DNA of 64,000 nucleotides from Chloracidobacterium sp. (GTDB taxonomy: Bacteria; Acidobacteriota; Blastocatellia; Pyrinomonadales; Pyrinomonadaceae): positions 1,984,001 to 2,048,000 of the forward strand of contig JADJXP010000002.1 of the NCBI GenBank assembly GCA_016715795.1. The letters run 5' to 3'. The notes under the pieces are model-generated. The model did no database searches. It was not told where the DNA came from and was given only the letters and a program-made list of their open reading frames with translations. Every line of letters starts with the position of its first letter. Position 1 is the first letter of the stretch. Shown one piece after another: positions 51,363 to 62,796 of this stretch. The position numbers were made by a program, and so were the translations under genes.

Positions 51363-51814
51363 TCACGGAAGCCATGGCACCGCCGATTCATCAAGCTCGA
51401 TCACGTCTCCATTCGGCAAGATGTGAAGGATGCGCTCGACGCCTTTGGCACGCAGCAGCGGCGAGAGCATCCCGACACGATGGCAATTAGCACGCGGAAT
51501 CTTGTGGTCCGACAGCGGCTTTGACTCGGAACACATGATCGCGGCCGGCAACTCGGTGGCGATCTCGACGATCCGATTCAGGCCCCATTCGAGGTCTTCC
51601 GGGTTTGGCGTGTTCTTGCCGCCGGTTTCGGGCAGATGCTCATAGCCGATGCCGTTCTCCCTGAGCAATTCCCCCAGCACCAGCCCGTTGAACTGCGGCC
51701 ACCGGCTCCTCGCAAATGCCCTGACATCGCACACGAACCGAATGTTATGCTGCCTCAGCAGCGCTAGAAAATCCTCAAACGAATGCCGCCCGTGGCCGAT
51801 AGTGTAGAGCGTGG

Positions 51815-51818
<4 letters not shown>
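51363..51818 (-). CDS. DUF488 family protein
   Basis: This 151-residue protein has the DUF488 start TLYTIGHGRHSFEDFLALLRQHNIRFVCDVRAFARSRWPQFN and the conserved end AIMCSESKPLSDHKIPRANCHRVGML. The conserved Cys and CHR motif are suspected active-site or nucleic-acid contacts; the function is not established. It overlaps the stop of the upstream acyl-CoA synthetase gene by four bases, so translation is coupled. Confidence 0.9.
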
Positions 51819-54832
<3,014 letters not shown>

Positions 54833-54843
54833 AAAGCGTTTGA

Positions 54844-54917
54844 AACCACAGATTAACACAGATAGACACTGATAAGAATTTGCCCGCATCTGTGCTAATC
54901 TGTGTCTATCTGTGGTT
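54844..54917. repeat. Dispersed inverted repeat (AACCACAGAT / ACACAGATTAGCACAGAT family)
   Basis: The outer arms AACCACAGAT (54844-54853) and ATCTGTGGTT (54908-54917) enclose further ACACAGAT words. It fills almost the whole 80-base gap between the divergent synthetase and SDR genes. Related words are at about 61009-61030 (TGTGCTAATCTGTGTCCATC) before dapA and at about 47630-47652. Confidence 0.65.
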
Positions 54918-55700
54918 AATTCTTCTTCTGTGATAGAACTCCCAAAGGATCTTTTTGCACAAAGAACGGCCATCGTCACCGGCGCCTCGCGCGGGGTAGG
55001 ACGGGCGACAGCTTTACGGCTGGCCGAGGGAGGGGCGAATGTTGTAGTCAATTATCTGAGCAACGACGCGGAAGCGAACGAGACCGTCGAGCGATGTAAA
55101 GCGAAAGGCGTCGGAGCGATCGCCGTAAAGGCCGATGTTTCGGAGTTCTCGGGCGCGGGTGAGGTCGCAAAGGCCGCGACCGACAATTTCGGCGGCATCG
55201 ACTATCTCATCTGCAACGCCGGCGTCTGGGACGGTGCCCCGATCGAGGAGATGTCCGAGGAGCTTTGGAACAAGGTCATCAACACCAATCTCAAGTCCGC
55301 ATGGGCCTCGGTCAAGGCGTGTACGCCGGCGATGAAGAAGCGCGACTCGGCTGCGATAGTGATGGTCTCGTCAACCTCAGGCCAGCGTGGCGAGGCGAAC
55401 TATTCGAACTACTCGGCCAGCAAGGGCGGCATGATCTCGTTCACAAAAGCGCTCGCAACGGAACTTGCGCCTAAGATCCGTGTTAACGCCGTTGCGCCGG
55501 GTTGGATCGAGACGGCGATGGTCAGGCCCGTATTCGAAGACGGTGATTACGAACAAAGCGTAATCGATTCCATTCCGCTCAAACGCATCGCAACGACTGA
55601 CGACGTGGCCCTATCGATATGCTTTCTACTGTCCGATTGGTCGCGTCACATCACCGGCGAGATCCTCAACATAAACGGCGGTGCAGTCCTCTGCGGATAG
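54912..55700 (+). CDS. Short-chain dehydrogenase/reductase, FabG-like
   Basis: This is a classical SDR: cofactor loop TAIVTGASRGVGRATALRLAEGGA, NAG motif DYLICNAGVWDGAP, catalytic Ser-Tyr-Lys in VMVSSTSGQRGEANYSNYSASKGGM (YSASK), and PGWIETAMVRP. It likely uses NAD(P)H on a 3-oxoacyl or related substrate. The start is uncertain: GTG 54912 lies inside a dispersed repeat, and GTG 54930 (M-IELPKDLFAQ) is a plausible alternative. It is divergent from the acyl-CoA synthetase, and a functional link in acyl metabolism is possible. Confidence 0.9.
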   Translation: MVNSSSVIELPKDLFAQRTAIVTGASRGVGRATALRLAEGGANVVVNYLSNDAEANETVERCKAKGVGAIAVKADVSEFSGAGEVAKAATDNFGGIDYLICNAGVWDGAPIEEMSEELWNKVINTNLKSAWASVKACTPAMKKRDSAAIVMVSSTSGQRGEANYSNYSASKGGMISFTKALATELAPKIRVNAVAPGWIETAMVRPVFEDGDYEQSVIDSIPLKRIATTDDVALSICFLLSDWSRHITGEILNINGGAVLCG

Positions 55701-55744
55701 CAGAATATGATCCGCCGCATATTCTTTGTGACACCTATTGGTTT

Positions 55745-56863
55745 ATGAAAGCTAGTGAGGCCGATCAGGGCCAGGAGATGAATACTAACAGCCTCTGCGA
55801 TTTTCAACAGAGCTTTAGCTCGTTGCCGGTCAGTTCGACCTATGTCGAGAGCCTAATCGGCAACACGCCGTTGCTGGCGGTGCATTGTCATTTTAAGGGC
55901 CAGCGGCGAACGGTCTTTGCCAAGGCCGAGCACCTCAACCTTTCGGGCAGCATCAAGGACCGAATGGCATTTCACATCCTTCGTTCAGCCTATCGCGACG
56001 GCCAGATCCGCAAAGGCGACGTCATTGCCGAAGCCACGAGCGGCAATACGGGGATCGCGTTTGCGGCGCTCGGACATGCGTTTGGCAATCCGGTCCACAT
56101 CTTCATGCCCGAGTGGATGAGCCAGGAGCGCATCTCGCTCATCAAGAGTTACGGTGCTGACGTGACGCTCGTCAGCCGCGACGAAGGCGGCTTTCTTGGA
56201 AGTATCGAGATGGCCGATGCCTACCGATGCGACAAGGGCAGGACGTTCTTGCCGCATCAGTTCTCGAATTTCGCCAACGCAGAGGCACATTACGCGACGA
56301 CCGCGCCGGAAATATGGTCACAGTTGCAAACACTCGGTTTCGAGCCTGATGCCTTCATCGCCGGAGTCGGCACGGGCGGCACGATCATGGGTTGTGCGGC
56401 CTATTTCCGGGAGCAAAATCCGGACATCAAGCTTCATCCGCTCGAACCTGCCGAATCGCCCACGCTCTCGACCGGCCATAAGGTCGGCAGCCATAGGATC
56501 CAGGGCATCTCGGACGAATTCATACCGGCTATCTGTGATCTGAGCAAACTCGACGACATCATCTCAGTGTCGGACGGCGATTCGATCCTGATGGCACAGA
56601 AACTGGCGAGACGGCTCGGCCTGGCCGTCGGTATCTCATCGGGAGCAAATTTCCTGGGTGCCCTCATCGCCATGGAACGTCTCGGCAGCGATGCCGTCGT
56701 CGCGACCGTCTTTGCTGACGACAATAAGAAATACCTCAGCACCGACCTCGTCCGCGACGAGGGCGTAAAGCCCGAGTATCTCTCACAGCACGTAGAACTT
56801 TTTGGTTATCAGACGATCGGCCGCGTTCCGTCACAGGCCGAGGCCGTCGAAACCGCGAAATAG
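55745..56863 (+). CDS. Cysteine synthase family PLP enzyme
   Basis: This fold-type II PLP protein of 372 residues has the lysine in HLNLSGSIKDRMAFHIL, the phosphate loop EATSGNTGIAFAALGHAFG, and the glycine-rich IAGVGTGGTIMGCAAYFRE. The last part (SISSGANFLGALIAMERLG) matches O-acetylserine sulfhydrylase/cystathionine beta-synthase-like enzymes. The N-terminal extension before YVESLIGNTPLL is about 35 residues. ATG 55745 is used; ATG 55778 (MNTNSLCDF) is an alternative. It is not certain whether it makes cysteine or a related amino acid. Confidence 0.87.
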   Translation: MKASEADQGQEMNTNSLCDFQQSFSSLPVSSTYVESLIGNTPLLAVHCHFKGQRRTVFAKAEHLNLSGSIKDRMAFHILRSAYRDGQIRKGDVIAEATSGNTGIAFAALGHAFGNPVHIFMPEWMSQERISLIKSYGADVTLVSRDEGGFLGSIEMADAYRCDKGRTFLPHQFSNFANAEAHYATTAPEIWSQLQTLGFEPDAFIAGVGTGGTIMGCAAYFREQNPDIKLHPLEPAESPTLSTGHKVGSHRIQGISDEFIPAICDLSKLDDIISVSDGDSILMAQKLARRLGLAVGISSGANFLGALIAMERLGSDAVVATVFADDNKKYLSTDLVRDEGVKPEYLSQHVELFGYQTIGRVPSQAEAVETAK

Positions 56864-56869
56864 GCACTC

Positions 56870-56899
56870 CTGATTCGTGCAATTCGTGTAATTCGTGGC
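56870..56899. repeat. ATTCGTG word repeat before lysC
   Basis: The sequence CCTGATTCGTGCAATTCGTG followed by TAATTCGTGGC repeats ATTCGTG three times and matches the family of the inverted repeat at 9999-10055. The apparent GTG start of lysC lies at its end. Confidence 0.5.
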
Positions 56900-58271
56900 A
56901 AAATCCTTTTCGGTGAGCAATCAGCCAACGGTAATGAAGTTTGGCGGCACGTCGGTGGGCGACGTGGCCGCTTTTGAGCGCGTGTGCGGCATCGTAGCGT
57001 CGCTGATCGACCGTCGGCCTGTTGTAGTCGTCTCGGCAATGACTAAGGTCACGGACGCCCTGTTGGGAGCATTCGATATTGCGAAGAAGGGTGATTTTGC
57101 CGAGGCGTTTGCATCACTCGATCCGCACTTTGATCGGCATCTTGAGGTATCGAGACACTTCATCCCGGACAACGGCCCAAACTTGTTCAACGGCGAGCTT
57201 GACCTTGCACGCGGCGAACTGTCCGATCTGCTGATGCGCGTTTCGCGGCGCAGCCTGCCGCTAGCGATGCTTCGTGACGCGATACAGGCCTACGGCGAGC
57301 AGTTGTCGTCGAGGTTGCTCAGCGAGGTCCTTAAGGCCAAGGGCGTAAATGCTCGTCAGGTCGATTCGCGCCGCCTGATCGTTACCGACGATGAATACGG
57401 GGCAGCGCAGCCGATAGTAGATGAGACAAACGATCTCGTCCGCGTCGAACTCGAACCGATGATCGCGGCGGGCGAAGTTCCGATCATGGGTGGCTTCATT
57501 GCCGCGAATCGGGCCGGCGAAACTACGACGCTCGGCCGCGGCGGCTCAGACTTTTCGGCGGCGATCGTAGCGGCCGCCCTCGAAGCGGACGAATTGCAGA
57601 TATGGACCGACGTGACCGGTGTGATGACTTGTGATCCGCGCATTTGTGAGAATGCCCGAACGATCCCCGTGCTCTCGTATGAGGAGGCGGCCGAGCTTGC
57701 CTACTTTGGTGCTAAGGTATTGCATCCAAAGACCATAAAGCCCGCCGTTGACAGCTCGATCGCGGTCAGGGTGTGTAATACATTCGAACCGGCCGAGACC
57801 GGCACCATGGTGCTGGCAGATCCGGCCGAGACACTGAACAGGATCAAGTCCATCGCTCACAAAAAAGGCATCACGATCCTGCGAATTACGTCCGCGCGAA
57901 AGCTCGGCAGCTACGGCTTTATGAGCGCCGTGTTTCAGGTCTTTGAGCGCTTTCGAACCGTGATCGACGTGATCTCGACGAGCGAGGTATCGATAGCCCT
58001 TACCCTCGATAACACGAGCGAACTCGATAAGATCGTGCCCGAACTCGAGCGTCTGGGTGATGTTGAGATCGCTCCGGGCTATGCCGTCATCTGTGTCGTC
58101 GGCGAGGGCCTGCGCGCCTCGACCGGGCTAGCGTCAAAGATCTTTTCAACGATCCACGACGTGCATATCGCGCTGGTGTCGCACGGGGCATCCGCCGTCA
58201 ATCTAACGTTCGTGGTCGTGGAAGAAAGCGTGTCCGCTGTCATCAAGCGCCTGCACGCGGAGTTCTTCTAA
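56895..58271 (+). CDS. lysC: Aspartate kinase
   Basis: Aspartate kinase, 458 residues, catalyses the first step from aspartate to lysine, threonine and methionine. Motifs: TVMKFGGTSVGDVAAFERV, RPVVVVSAMTKVTDALL, MGGFIAANRAGETTTLGRGGSDFSAAIVAAALEAD, and two C-terminal ACT regions (ITSARKLGSYGFMSAVFQVFER, VICVVGEGLRASTGLASKIF) for feedback control. The GTG at 56895 is in a word-repeat, so GTG 56913 or ATG 56934 (MKFGGTS) may be the true start. It heads the DAP cluster and ends 13 bases before the M20 gene. Confidence 0.95.
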   Translation: MAKSFSVSNQPTVMKFGGTSVGDVAAFERVCGIVASLIDRRPVVVVSAMTKVTDALLGAFDIAKKGDFAEAFASLDPHFDRHLEVSRHFIPDNGPNLFNGELDLARGELSDLLMRVSRRSLPLAMLRDAIQAYGEQLSSRLLSEVLKAKGVNARQVDSRRLIVTDDEYGAAQPIVDETNDLVRVELEPMIAAGEVPIMGGFIAANRAGETTTLGRGGSDFSAAIVAAALEADELQIWTDVTGVMTCDPRICENARTIPVLSYEEAAELAYFGAKVLHPKTIKPAVDSSIAVRVCNTFEPAETGTMVLADPAETLNRIKSIAHKKGITILRITSARKLGSYGFMSAVFQVFERFRTVIDVISTSEVSIALTLDNTSELDKIVPELERLGDVEIAPGYAVICVVGEGLRASTGLASKIFSTIHDVHIALVSHGASAVNLTFVVVEESVSAVIKRLHAEFF

Positions 58272-58284
58272 CCGCGGAAGGAGA

Positions 58285-59292
58285 ATGAGTATAGATCTTT
58301 TTGACCTTACAAAACGATTGATGTCGATCCCGTCAATATCGGGCGACGAACAAGCGGTCGGTGAATGGCTGCGTGACCACCTCAAATCGCTTGGCTGGAC
58401 GGTCGAGTTGCAGCCGGTCTCGAAAAATCAGAGCAATGTCATTGCCTGGCTCAACGATACGCCGCGGGTGTGGTTCTCGACACATCTCGACACGGTCCCA
58501 CCATTCATCCCACCGACCGAGGACGATGAGAGGATATTCGGCCGAGGCGCGTGCGACGCCAAAGGTATCATCGCCGCCCAGATCACCGCCGCCGAACAAT
58601 TGCGATCGGACGGGATCAATGACATCGGATTGCTCTATACCGTTGAGGAAGAGGCGTCGTCGGCCGGCGCAAGGGCCGCCAACGATCACCCGCTTGCCGC
58701 AAAGTGCGAGTATATGATCAACGGCGAACCAACCGACAATGATCTCGCTATTGGCTCGAAAGGTTCATTTCGGCTTAAGATCAAAACCACCGGCAAGGCG
58801 GCGCACTCGGCTTATCCTGAACAAGGCGATTCAGCCATTGAGAAACTTCTGGACATCCTCGACGACGTGCGGCACACGAAGTTCCCGAGCGACGAGTTCT
58901 ACGGCGAGACGACCGTAAACATCGGCACGATCGAAGGCGGCGCGGCGCTTAATGTCATTCCGCCCACCGCCGAAGCCGGAATCCTTATTCGCCTGACCAC
59001 GCCGCGAGCGATCATTGAGGACGCTCTGCTAAACGTCATCCGCGGCCGCGGCGAGATCGAGGTATTGTCATGCAGCGAACCTGTGAAAATGATCGCAGTC
59101 GATGGTTTCAAACAAAAGACCGTCCGTTTCACGACCGATATCCCATACCTGACCAACTGGGGCCAACCGCTGCTCCTCGGCCCCGGCTCGATCCTCGTGG
59201 CGCATACAAAGGACGAGTTTGTTTTGAAAAAGGACCTTGAGGATGCCGTGAGTCTCTACTCGAACCTCACGAAACGACTTTTAACCACATAG
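58285..59292 (+). CDS. M20 family amidohydrolase, DapE/acetyl-lysine deacetylase-like
   Basis: This 335-residue zinc peptidase-like enzyme starts at ATG 58285 with an excellent GGAAGGAG ribosome site. The metal ligands are in WFSTHLDTVPPF, GRGACDAKGIIAAQ and YTVEEEASSAGA. GEPTDNDLAIGSKGSF and the dimerisation domain follow. Given lysC, dapB, dapA and dapD nearby, it most likely removes succinyl from N-succinyl-LL-diaminopimelate (DapE role). It is shorter than the best-known DapE (about 375), and acetyl-lysine/ornithine deacetylase is an alternative. Confidence 0.88.
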   Translation: MSIDLFDLTKRLMSIPSISGDEQAVGEWLRDHLKSLGWTVELQPVSKNQSNVIAWLNDTPRVWFSTHLDTVPPFIPPTEDDERIFGRGACDAKGIIAAQITAAEQLRSDGINDIGLLYTVEEEASSAGARAANDHPLAAKCEYMINGEPTDNDLAIGSKGSFRLKIKTTGKAAHSAYPEQGDSAIEKLLDILDDVRHTKFPSDEFYGETTVNIGTIEGGAALNVIPPTAEAGILIRLTTPRAIIEDALLNVIRGRGEIEVLSCSEPVKMIAVDGFKQKTVRFTTDIPYLTNWGQPLLLGPGSILVAHTKDEFVLKKDLEDAVSLYSNLTKRLLTT

Positions 59293-59617
59293 GAACATAG
59301 GACACATAGAAAACGGATTTGCCGAAGTGAGTACGATAACTAAGAAATATCTCGACCGACTGAGCTACGAGGTTGTGGGTGCGGCAATCGAAGTTCACAA
59401 GGCAATCGGTCTGGGGCTCCTGGAAAGCGTCTATCATGAGTGTCTGAAGCGCGAGTTTTCACTTCGCAACATCGCAAGGGCTTGTTGCTCAATTTCCATT
59501 GTGTCAATCTCTTCAAGGACGGACAGAAGACACTCGTGAATGGGTTGTATCGATGCCTTCCTGAAGAGTAGACCTGAACATTTTTTCTATGTGTTCTATG
59601 TTCCTATGTGGTTAAGA
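59282..59617. repeat. Inverted repeats flanking the GxxExxY remnant
   Basis: TAACCACATAGGAACATAGG (from 59282), continuing ACACATAGAAAA, has its near-perfect complement at about 59586-59615 (TTCTATGTGTTCTATGTTCC followed by TATGTGGTTA). The pair encloses the remnant gene exactly. This is a cassette-like arrangement. Confidence 0.7.
59327..59571 (+). pseudogene. GxxExxY protein remnant, internally deleted and frameshifted
   Basis: The first part reads YLDRLSYEVVGAAIEVHKAIGLGLLESVYHECLKREFSLRNI, the exact N-terminus of GxxExxY proteins (PF13366, PD-(D/E)xK-like). It then jumps, near 59480, to another frame reading GLLLNFHCVNLFKDGQKTLVN then GLYRCLPEE and stop at 59571. That is the C-terminal end of the same family. 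The middle of about 60 residues holding the catalytic core is gone. The start is a GTG at 59327. It is a decayed cassette and not functional. Confidence 0.8.
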
Positions 59618-59619
59618 AA

Positions 59620-60327
59620 ATGAAAATTGCACTTATCGGTCACGGAGCAATGGGACGACTCATCGAACGCCTTACCGTTGAGGCCGGCCACGAGATCGCC
59701 GCTGTCATCGACGACACGGACGCGGGGCTGTCGTCCGAGGAATTGGCGGACAAGCTGCAAGGCTCGGATGTGGCAATAGATTTCACTACCGCCGACGCTG
59801 TCCGACGAAACGTCGAAGCGTGCGTCGCCGCAGGAGTGCCGTTGGTCGAGGGCACGACCGGCTGGCAGGGCGAGCGTGACGAGATCGAACGGATCGTTCG
59901 CGACGGCAATGGTGCGTTTGTATTTGGCGCCAACTTCTCTATCGGCGTTAATCTCTTCTATCGCATAGTCGAACACGCGGCCGAGCTCGTCGCCCGATTC
60001 TCGCAGTACGAGACCTTTATCGAGGAACAGCATCACTCGCGAAAACTCGACGCCCCGAGCGGCACGGCATTAAAACTGCACGAGATCGTCTCGCGACATA
60101 TCAGGTCTGAGTTTACTGTCTCTGCAACGCGCGCCGGCAACATTCCAGGAACACACCGCGTCGGCTTTGACGGCCCCGCCGATCAGATACTGCTGGAACA
60201 TACGGCGCGCTCGCGCGAGGGCTTTGCCATCGGCTCGATCATGGCCGCCGAGTGGATCATAGGAAGACAAGGCTTCTATGAGTTCACCGATGTGATGGAC
60301 GAGATCGTGTCGGAACCGCCTGCGTAA
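59620..60327 (+). CDS. dapB: 4-hydroxy-tetrahydrodipicolinate reductase
   Basis: DapB (235 residues, start ATG 59620) reduces the DapA product using NAD(P)H. The cofactor loop KIALIGHGAMGRLIERL, the loop VEGTTGWQGER and the active-site region EEQHHSRKLDAPSGTALKL are seen. The C-terminal end SEPPA and its stop TAA are encoded by a REP-like repeat (60312-60336), so the natural end of the protein may have been altered. The start lies in the end of the flanking inverted repeat of the GxxExxY cassette. Confidence 0.95.
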   Translation: MKIALIGHGAMGRLIERLTVEAGHEIAAVIDDTDAGLSSEELADKLQGSDVAIDFTTADAVRRNVEACVAAGVPLVEGTTGWQGERDEIERIVRDGNGAFVFGANFSIGVNLFYRIVEHAAELVARFSQYETFIEEQHHSRKLDAPSGTALKLHEIVSRHIRSEFTVSATRAGNIPGTHRVGFDGPADQILLEHTARSREGFAIGSIMAAEWIIGRQGFYEFTDVMDEIVSEPPA

Positions 60328-60336
60328 GCGGGCGGC
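60312..60336. repeat. REP-like unit overlapping the end of dapB
   Basis: GGAACCGCCTGCGTAAGCGG continuing GCGGCC is the same palindromic unit as the two copies in uvrA (3982-4074). The dapB stop codon TAA is the loop of this hairpin (CCGCCTGCG-TAA-GCGGGCGG). Confidence 0.75.
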
Positions 60337-60360
60337 CAGTTCGTTGACGAGGACGCTGCC

Positions 60361-60999
60361 GTGAGAGTTAAGATCTGCTGTATCCAAAACGAACAGGAGG
60401 CTGCGGATGCGATTTCAGTTGGCGCGTCGGCCATCGGGCTCGTCGGTAAGATGCCGAGTGGGCCGGGGCCGATCTCGGACGAAGAGATACATCGCATCGC
60501 TCGAACCGTTCCACCACCCATTGCGACATTTTTGTTGACGAGCGAACAAACCGTCCAAGGCATCATCGACCATCACCACCGCACCAAAACCAACACCATC
60601 CAGATCGTCGACGAACTGATCGGACGCGAATACTCGGCCATCCGCACCGCGCTGCCTCAGGTAAAGCTAGTCCAGGTCATCCACGTCATCGACGATTCAT
60701 CCGTGGACGAGGCGTGTGAATTGGCCGAGCACGTCGATGCTATCCTGCTCGACAGCGGCAACCCGCGACTCGCGGTCAAGGAACTGGGTGGCACCGGCCG
60801 TCGACACGATTGGCGTTTATCGAGAAAGATCGTCGAGATCTGCGGCAAACCCGTCTTCCTCGCCGGCGGTCTCAACGCCGACAACATTCGCGAAGCCATC
60901 GACGCCGTCCAGCCATTCGGCCTGGATCTCTGCTCCGGCGTGCGGACGGACGGAAGGCTCGACCTGCAGAAACTGGAAGCCCTCTTCTCAGCCATCTAG
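60361..60999 (+). CDS. trpF: Phosphoribosylanthranilate isomerase-like protein
   Basis: This 212-residue TIM-barrel protein begins at a GTG: VRVKICCIQNEQEAADAISVGASAIGLVG. It has the TrpF features KMPSGPGPISDEEIHRIARTVPP, TIQIVDEL, ILLDSGN (catalytic Asp region) and the phosphate-binding end PVFLAGGLNADNIREAIDAVQPFGLDLCSGVRTDGRLD. The N-terminal VKICC differs slightly from the usual VKICG with the catalytic Cys. Located within the DAP cluster rather than with other trp genes, so it may have a related role. Confidence 0.85.
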   Translation: MRVKICCIQNEQEAADAISVGASAIGLVGKMPSGPGPISDEEIHRIARTVPPPIATFLLTSEQTVQGIIDHHHRTKTNTIQIVDELIGREYSAIRTALPQVKLVQVIHVIDDSSVDEACELAEHVDAILLDSGNPRLAVKELGGTGRRHDWRLSRKIVEICGKPVFLAGGLNADNIREAIDAVQPFGLDLCSGVRTDGRLDLQKLEALFSAI

Positions 61000-61051
61000 T
61001 CTAGAATATTTGTGCTAATCTGTGTCCATCAGTTGTTCCTTCTATTGATCT

Positions 61052-61954
61052 ATGACTATTAGACTAGATTGGATGCGCGGCTGCGCGACCGCGCTTGCGA
61101 CGCCGTTCAAGCGGGACGGCTCAGTCGATGATGAGTGTTTTCGTGCGCTTGTCGAGCGGCAGATCAGATCTGGCGTCAAGATCCTCGTGCCTTGCGGCAC
61201 GACGGGCGAAAGCGTGACGATGAGCGAGGCTGAACGGCTTGGCGTGATCAGATCGGCGGTCGACGTGGCGAAGAAACACAAGGGCGTTCACGTGATCGCA
61301 GGAACGGGCAGCAACAATACAGCGTCGGCGATCGACTTTACGCGAAAAGCTCGCGAGGCCGGTGCCGACGCCGCGCTCGTCGTCGCGCCGTATTACAACA
61401 AACCGACGCAGGACGGCATGTTCGCGCACTTTAGCGAGATCGCGAAGAGCGTCAAGGGCCTGCCGATAATGCTCTACAACGTACCTTCGCGGACGTCGTC
61501 AAACATCTCGGCCGAGACTACGCTGAAACTCGCTGAGAAACACGAGAACATCGTTGCTACCAAAGAGGCGTCGGGCAATTTCTCGCAGGTGATGGCGATC
61601 CTTAGCGGGCGGCCAAAGCACTTCAAGGTCTTCTCGGGTGACGACGCATCGACGCTGCCGCTGATCTCGCTCGGTGCCGACGGCCTCGTCTCGGTCTGTG
61701 CTAACGAAATTCCAAAGGAAACCGCCAAGATGGTCGAGCACGCCCTTAACGGCTCGTTCCACTTCGCCCGCAAGATCAATTACAAGATCCTGCCGCTGAT
61801 GGAGGCGAACTTTATCGAATCTTCGCCCGCTCCGTGCAAGTTCGTAATGAAGGAACTCGGCCTCTGCGAAGAGAACCTTCGCCTGCCGCTCGTGCCGGTC
61901 TCCGCAACAGCCCGTGCAAAGCTCAAAGCTGTGATCAAAGAGGTGATCGGATGA
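61052..61954 (+). CDS. dapA: 4-hydroxy-tetrahydrodipicolinate synthase
   Basis: DapA (300 residues) condenses aspartate semialdehyde and pyruvate. It shows GCATALATPFKRDGSVDDECF, the LVPCGTTGESVTMSEAE loop, the active-site Tyr in MLYNVPSRT, and the Schiff-base Lys in ENIVATKEASGNFSQVM. It starts at ATG 61052, 52 bases after trpF, in a spacer containing TGTGCTAATCTGTG words. Confidence 0.96.
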   Translation: MTIRLDWMRGCATALATPFKRDGSVDDECFRALVERQIRSGVKILVPCGTTGESVTMSEAERLGVIRSAVDVAKKHKGVHVIAGTGSNNTASAIDFTRKAREAGADAALVVAPYYNKPTQDGMFAHFSEIAKSVKGLPIMLYNVPSRTSSNISAETTLKLAEKHENIVATKEASGNFSQVMAILSGRPKHFKVFSGDDASTLPLISLGADGLVSVCANEIPKETAKMVEHALNGSFHFARKINYKILPLMEANFIESSPAPCKFVMKELGLCEENLRLPLVPVSATARAKLKAVIKEVIG

Positions 61955-62070
61955 ACTACTCGTCTGCATTGCGCGCCTTTCGTCTGGGAAAAACGCGGCG
62001 GCCATTGGCAGTTGACGGTGCTGCAAACATCACGGATACCCAACAAATGAAACGTGAACTTGTATTCTCT

Positions 62071-62096
62071 TGGGCCGTGTAACGGGCGACGGAACG
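62071..62096. repeat. Left REP word of the IS200-like element
   Basis: GGGCCGTGTAACGGGCGACG sits directly before the transposase ATG. A direct copy with small changes (GGCCGTGTAACGGCCGTCGG) is just after the gene at 62558-62577. It is probably the left end of the element. Confidence 0.55.
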
Positions 62097-62543
62097 ATGC
62101 CACACACCTACACCAACCTGCTTTTCCACATCGTATTTTCGACCAAGGAACGCTATCCGTTCATCCTGCCTGAGTTTGAGGAGCGTCTCTACGATTACAT
62201 CGGAGGCACTATTCGCGGTATTGGCGGCATTTGCCTCGAGATTGGTGGTATGGCCGATCATATTCATATGGTCGTCGTGCTTAGACCGACGCTAAACGTC
62301 TCAAAGTTTCTCGAAAAGCTAAAACCATCCGTTACTAACTGGGCGAGAACAGTCATCCATCCAAAATTTGAATGGCAGGATGGCTACGGAGCATTCTCGA
62401 TTGGCGAATCGCAGATTCCGGGCGTGCGGAAGTATCTTCAGAATCAGAAAGAACATCACAAGAAGCAGACGTTTGAGGACGAGTTCAAAACGATGCTAGC
62501 GCAGGCGGGGATCGAGTTTGATGCACGTTATTTGTGGAAATAA
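62097..62543 (+). mobile_element. tnpA: IS200/IS605-family TnpA-like transposase
   Basis: This 148-residue Y1/HUH transposase begins at ATG 62097 (MPHTYTNLLFHIVFSTKERYPFI). The HUH motif is in GGMADHIHMVVVLRP (His-x-His) and the catalytic Tyr is in VRKYLQNQKEHHKKQTFEDE. The size and sequence are those of a full IS200/REP-type TnpA. It lies between dapA and dapD and is followed by an array of small hairpins. Being intact, it could be active. Confidence 0.9.
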
Positions 62544-62555
62544 GAGAAGAACGGC

Positions 62556-62767
62556 TAGGCCGTGTAACGGCCGTCGGCGTGTAGCCCATACCGCTTCGGT
62601 ATGGGAAAATTGAATGAATCACGAACCAGCCCGCGTAGCGGGTGACAGAATTGACCGTCGCTGAGTCGCTGAGCTGAGTTCTGCCGCTATCTACGATAGC
62701 TTGGTCCGGTGGTGACGATAACCCATAGCTTCGCTATGGGCTACATGCTTTGGCCCGCTACGCGGGC
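62556..62767. repeat. Array of six REP-type hairpins downstream of tnpA
   Basis: Perfect short hairpins: 62558-62572 (GGCCGT-GTA-ACGGCC), 62585-62605 (CCCATACCG-CTT-CGGTATGGG), 62630-62642 (CCCGC-GTA-GCGGG), 62686-62700 (GCTATC-TAC-GATAGC), 62722-62740 (CCCATAGC-TTC-GCTATGGG) and 62753-62767 (GCCCGC-TAC-GCGGGC). Words GTAGCCCATA and TATGGGCTAC show that two families alternate in opposite orientations. The array fills the 253-base gap before dapD. Confidence 0.8.
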
Positions 62768-62796
62768 ATGCGACGACCGTTTCACGCAATGCTCTT

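Noticed and set aside
61951..62082. A 43-codon frame overlapping the end of dapA (MNYSSALRAFRLGKT...)
   Set aside because: Short, no ribosome site, no recognisable pattern, and it runs into the left end of the transposase element.
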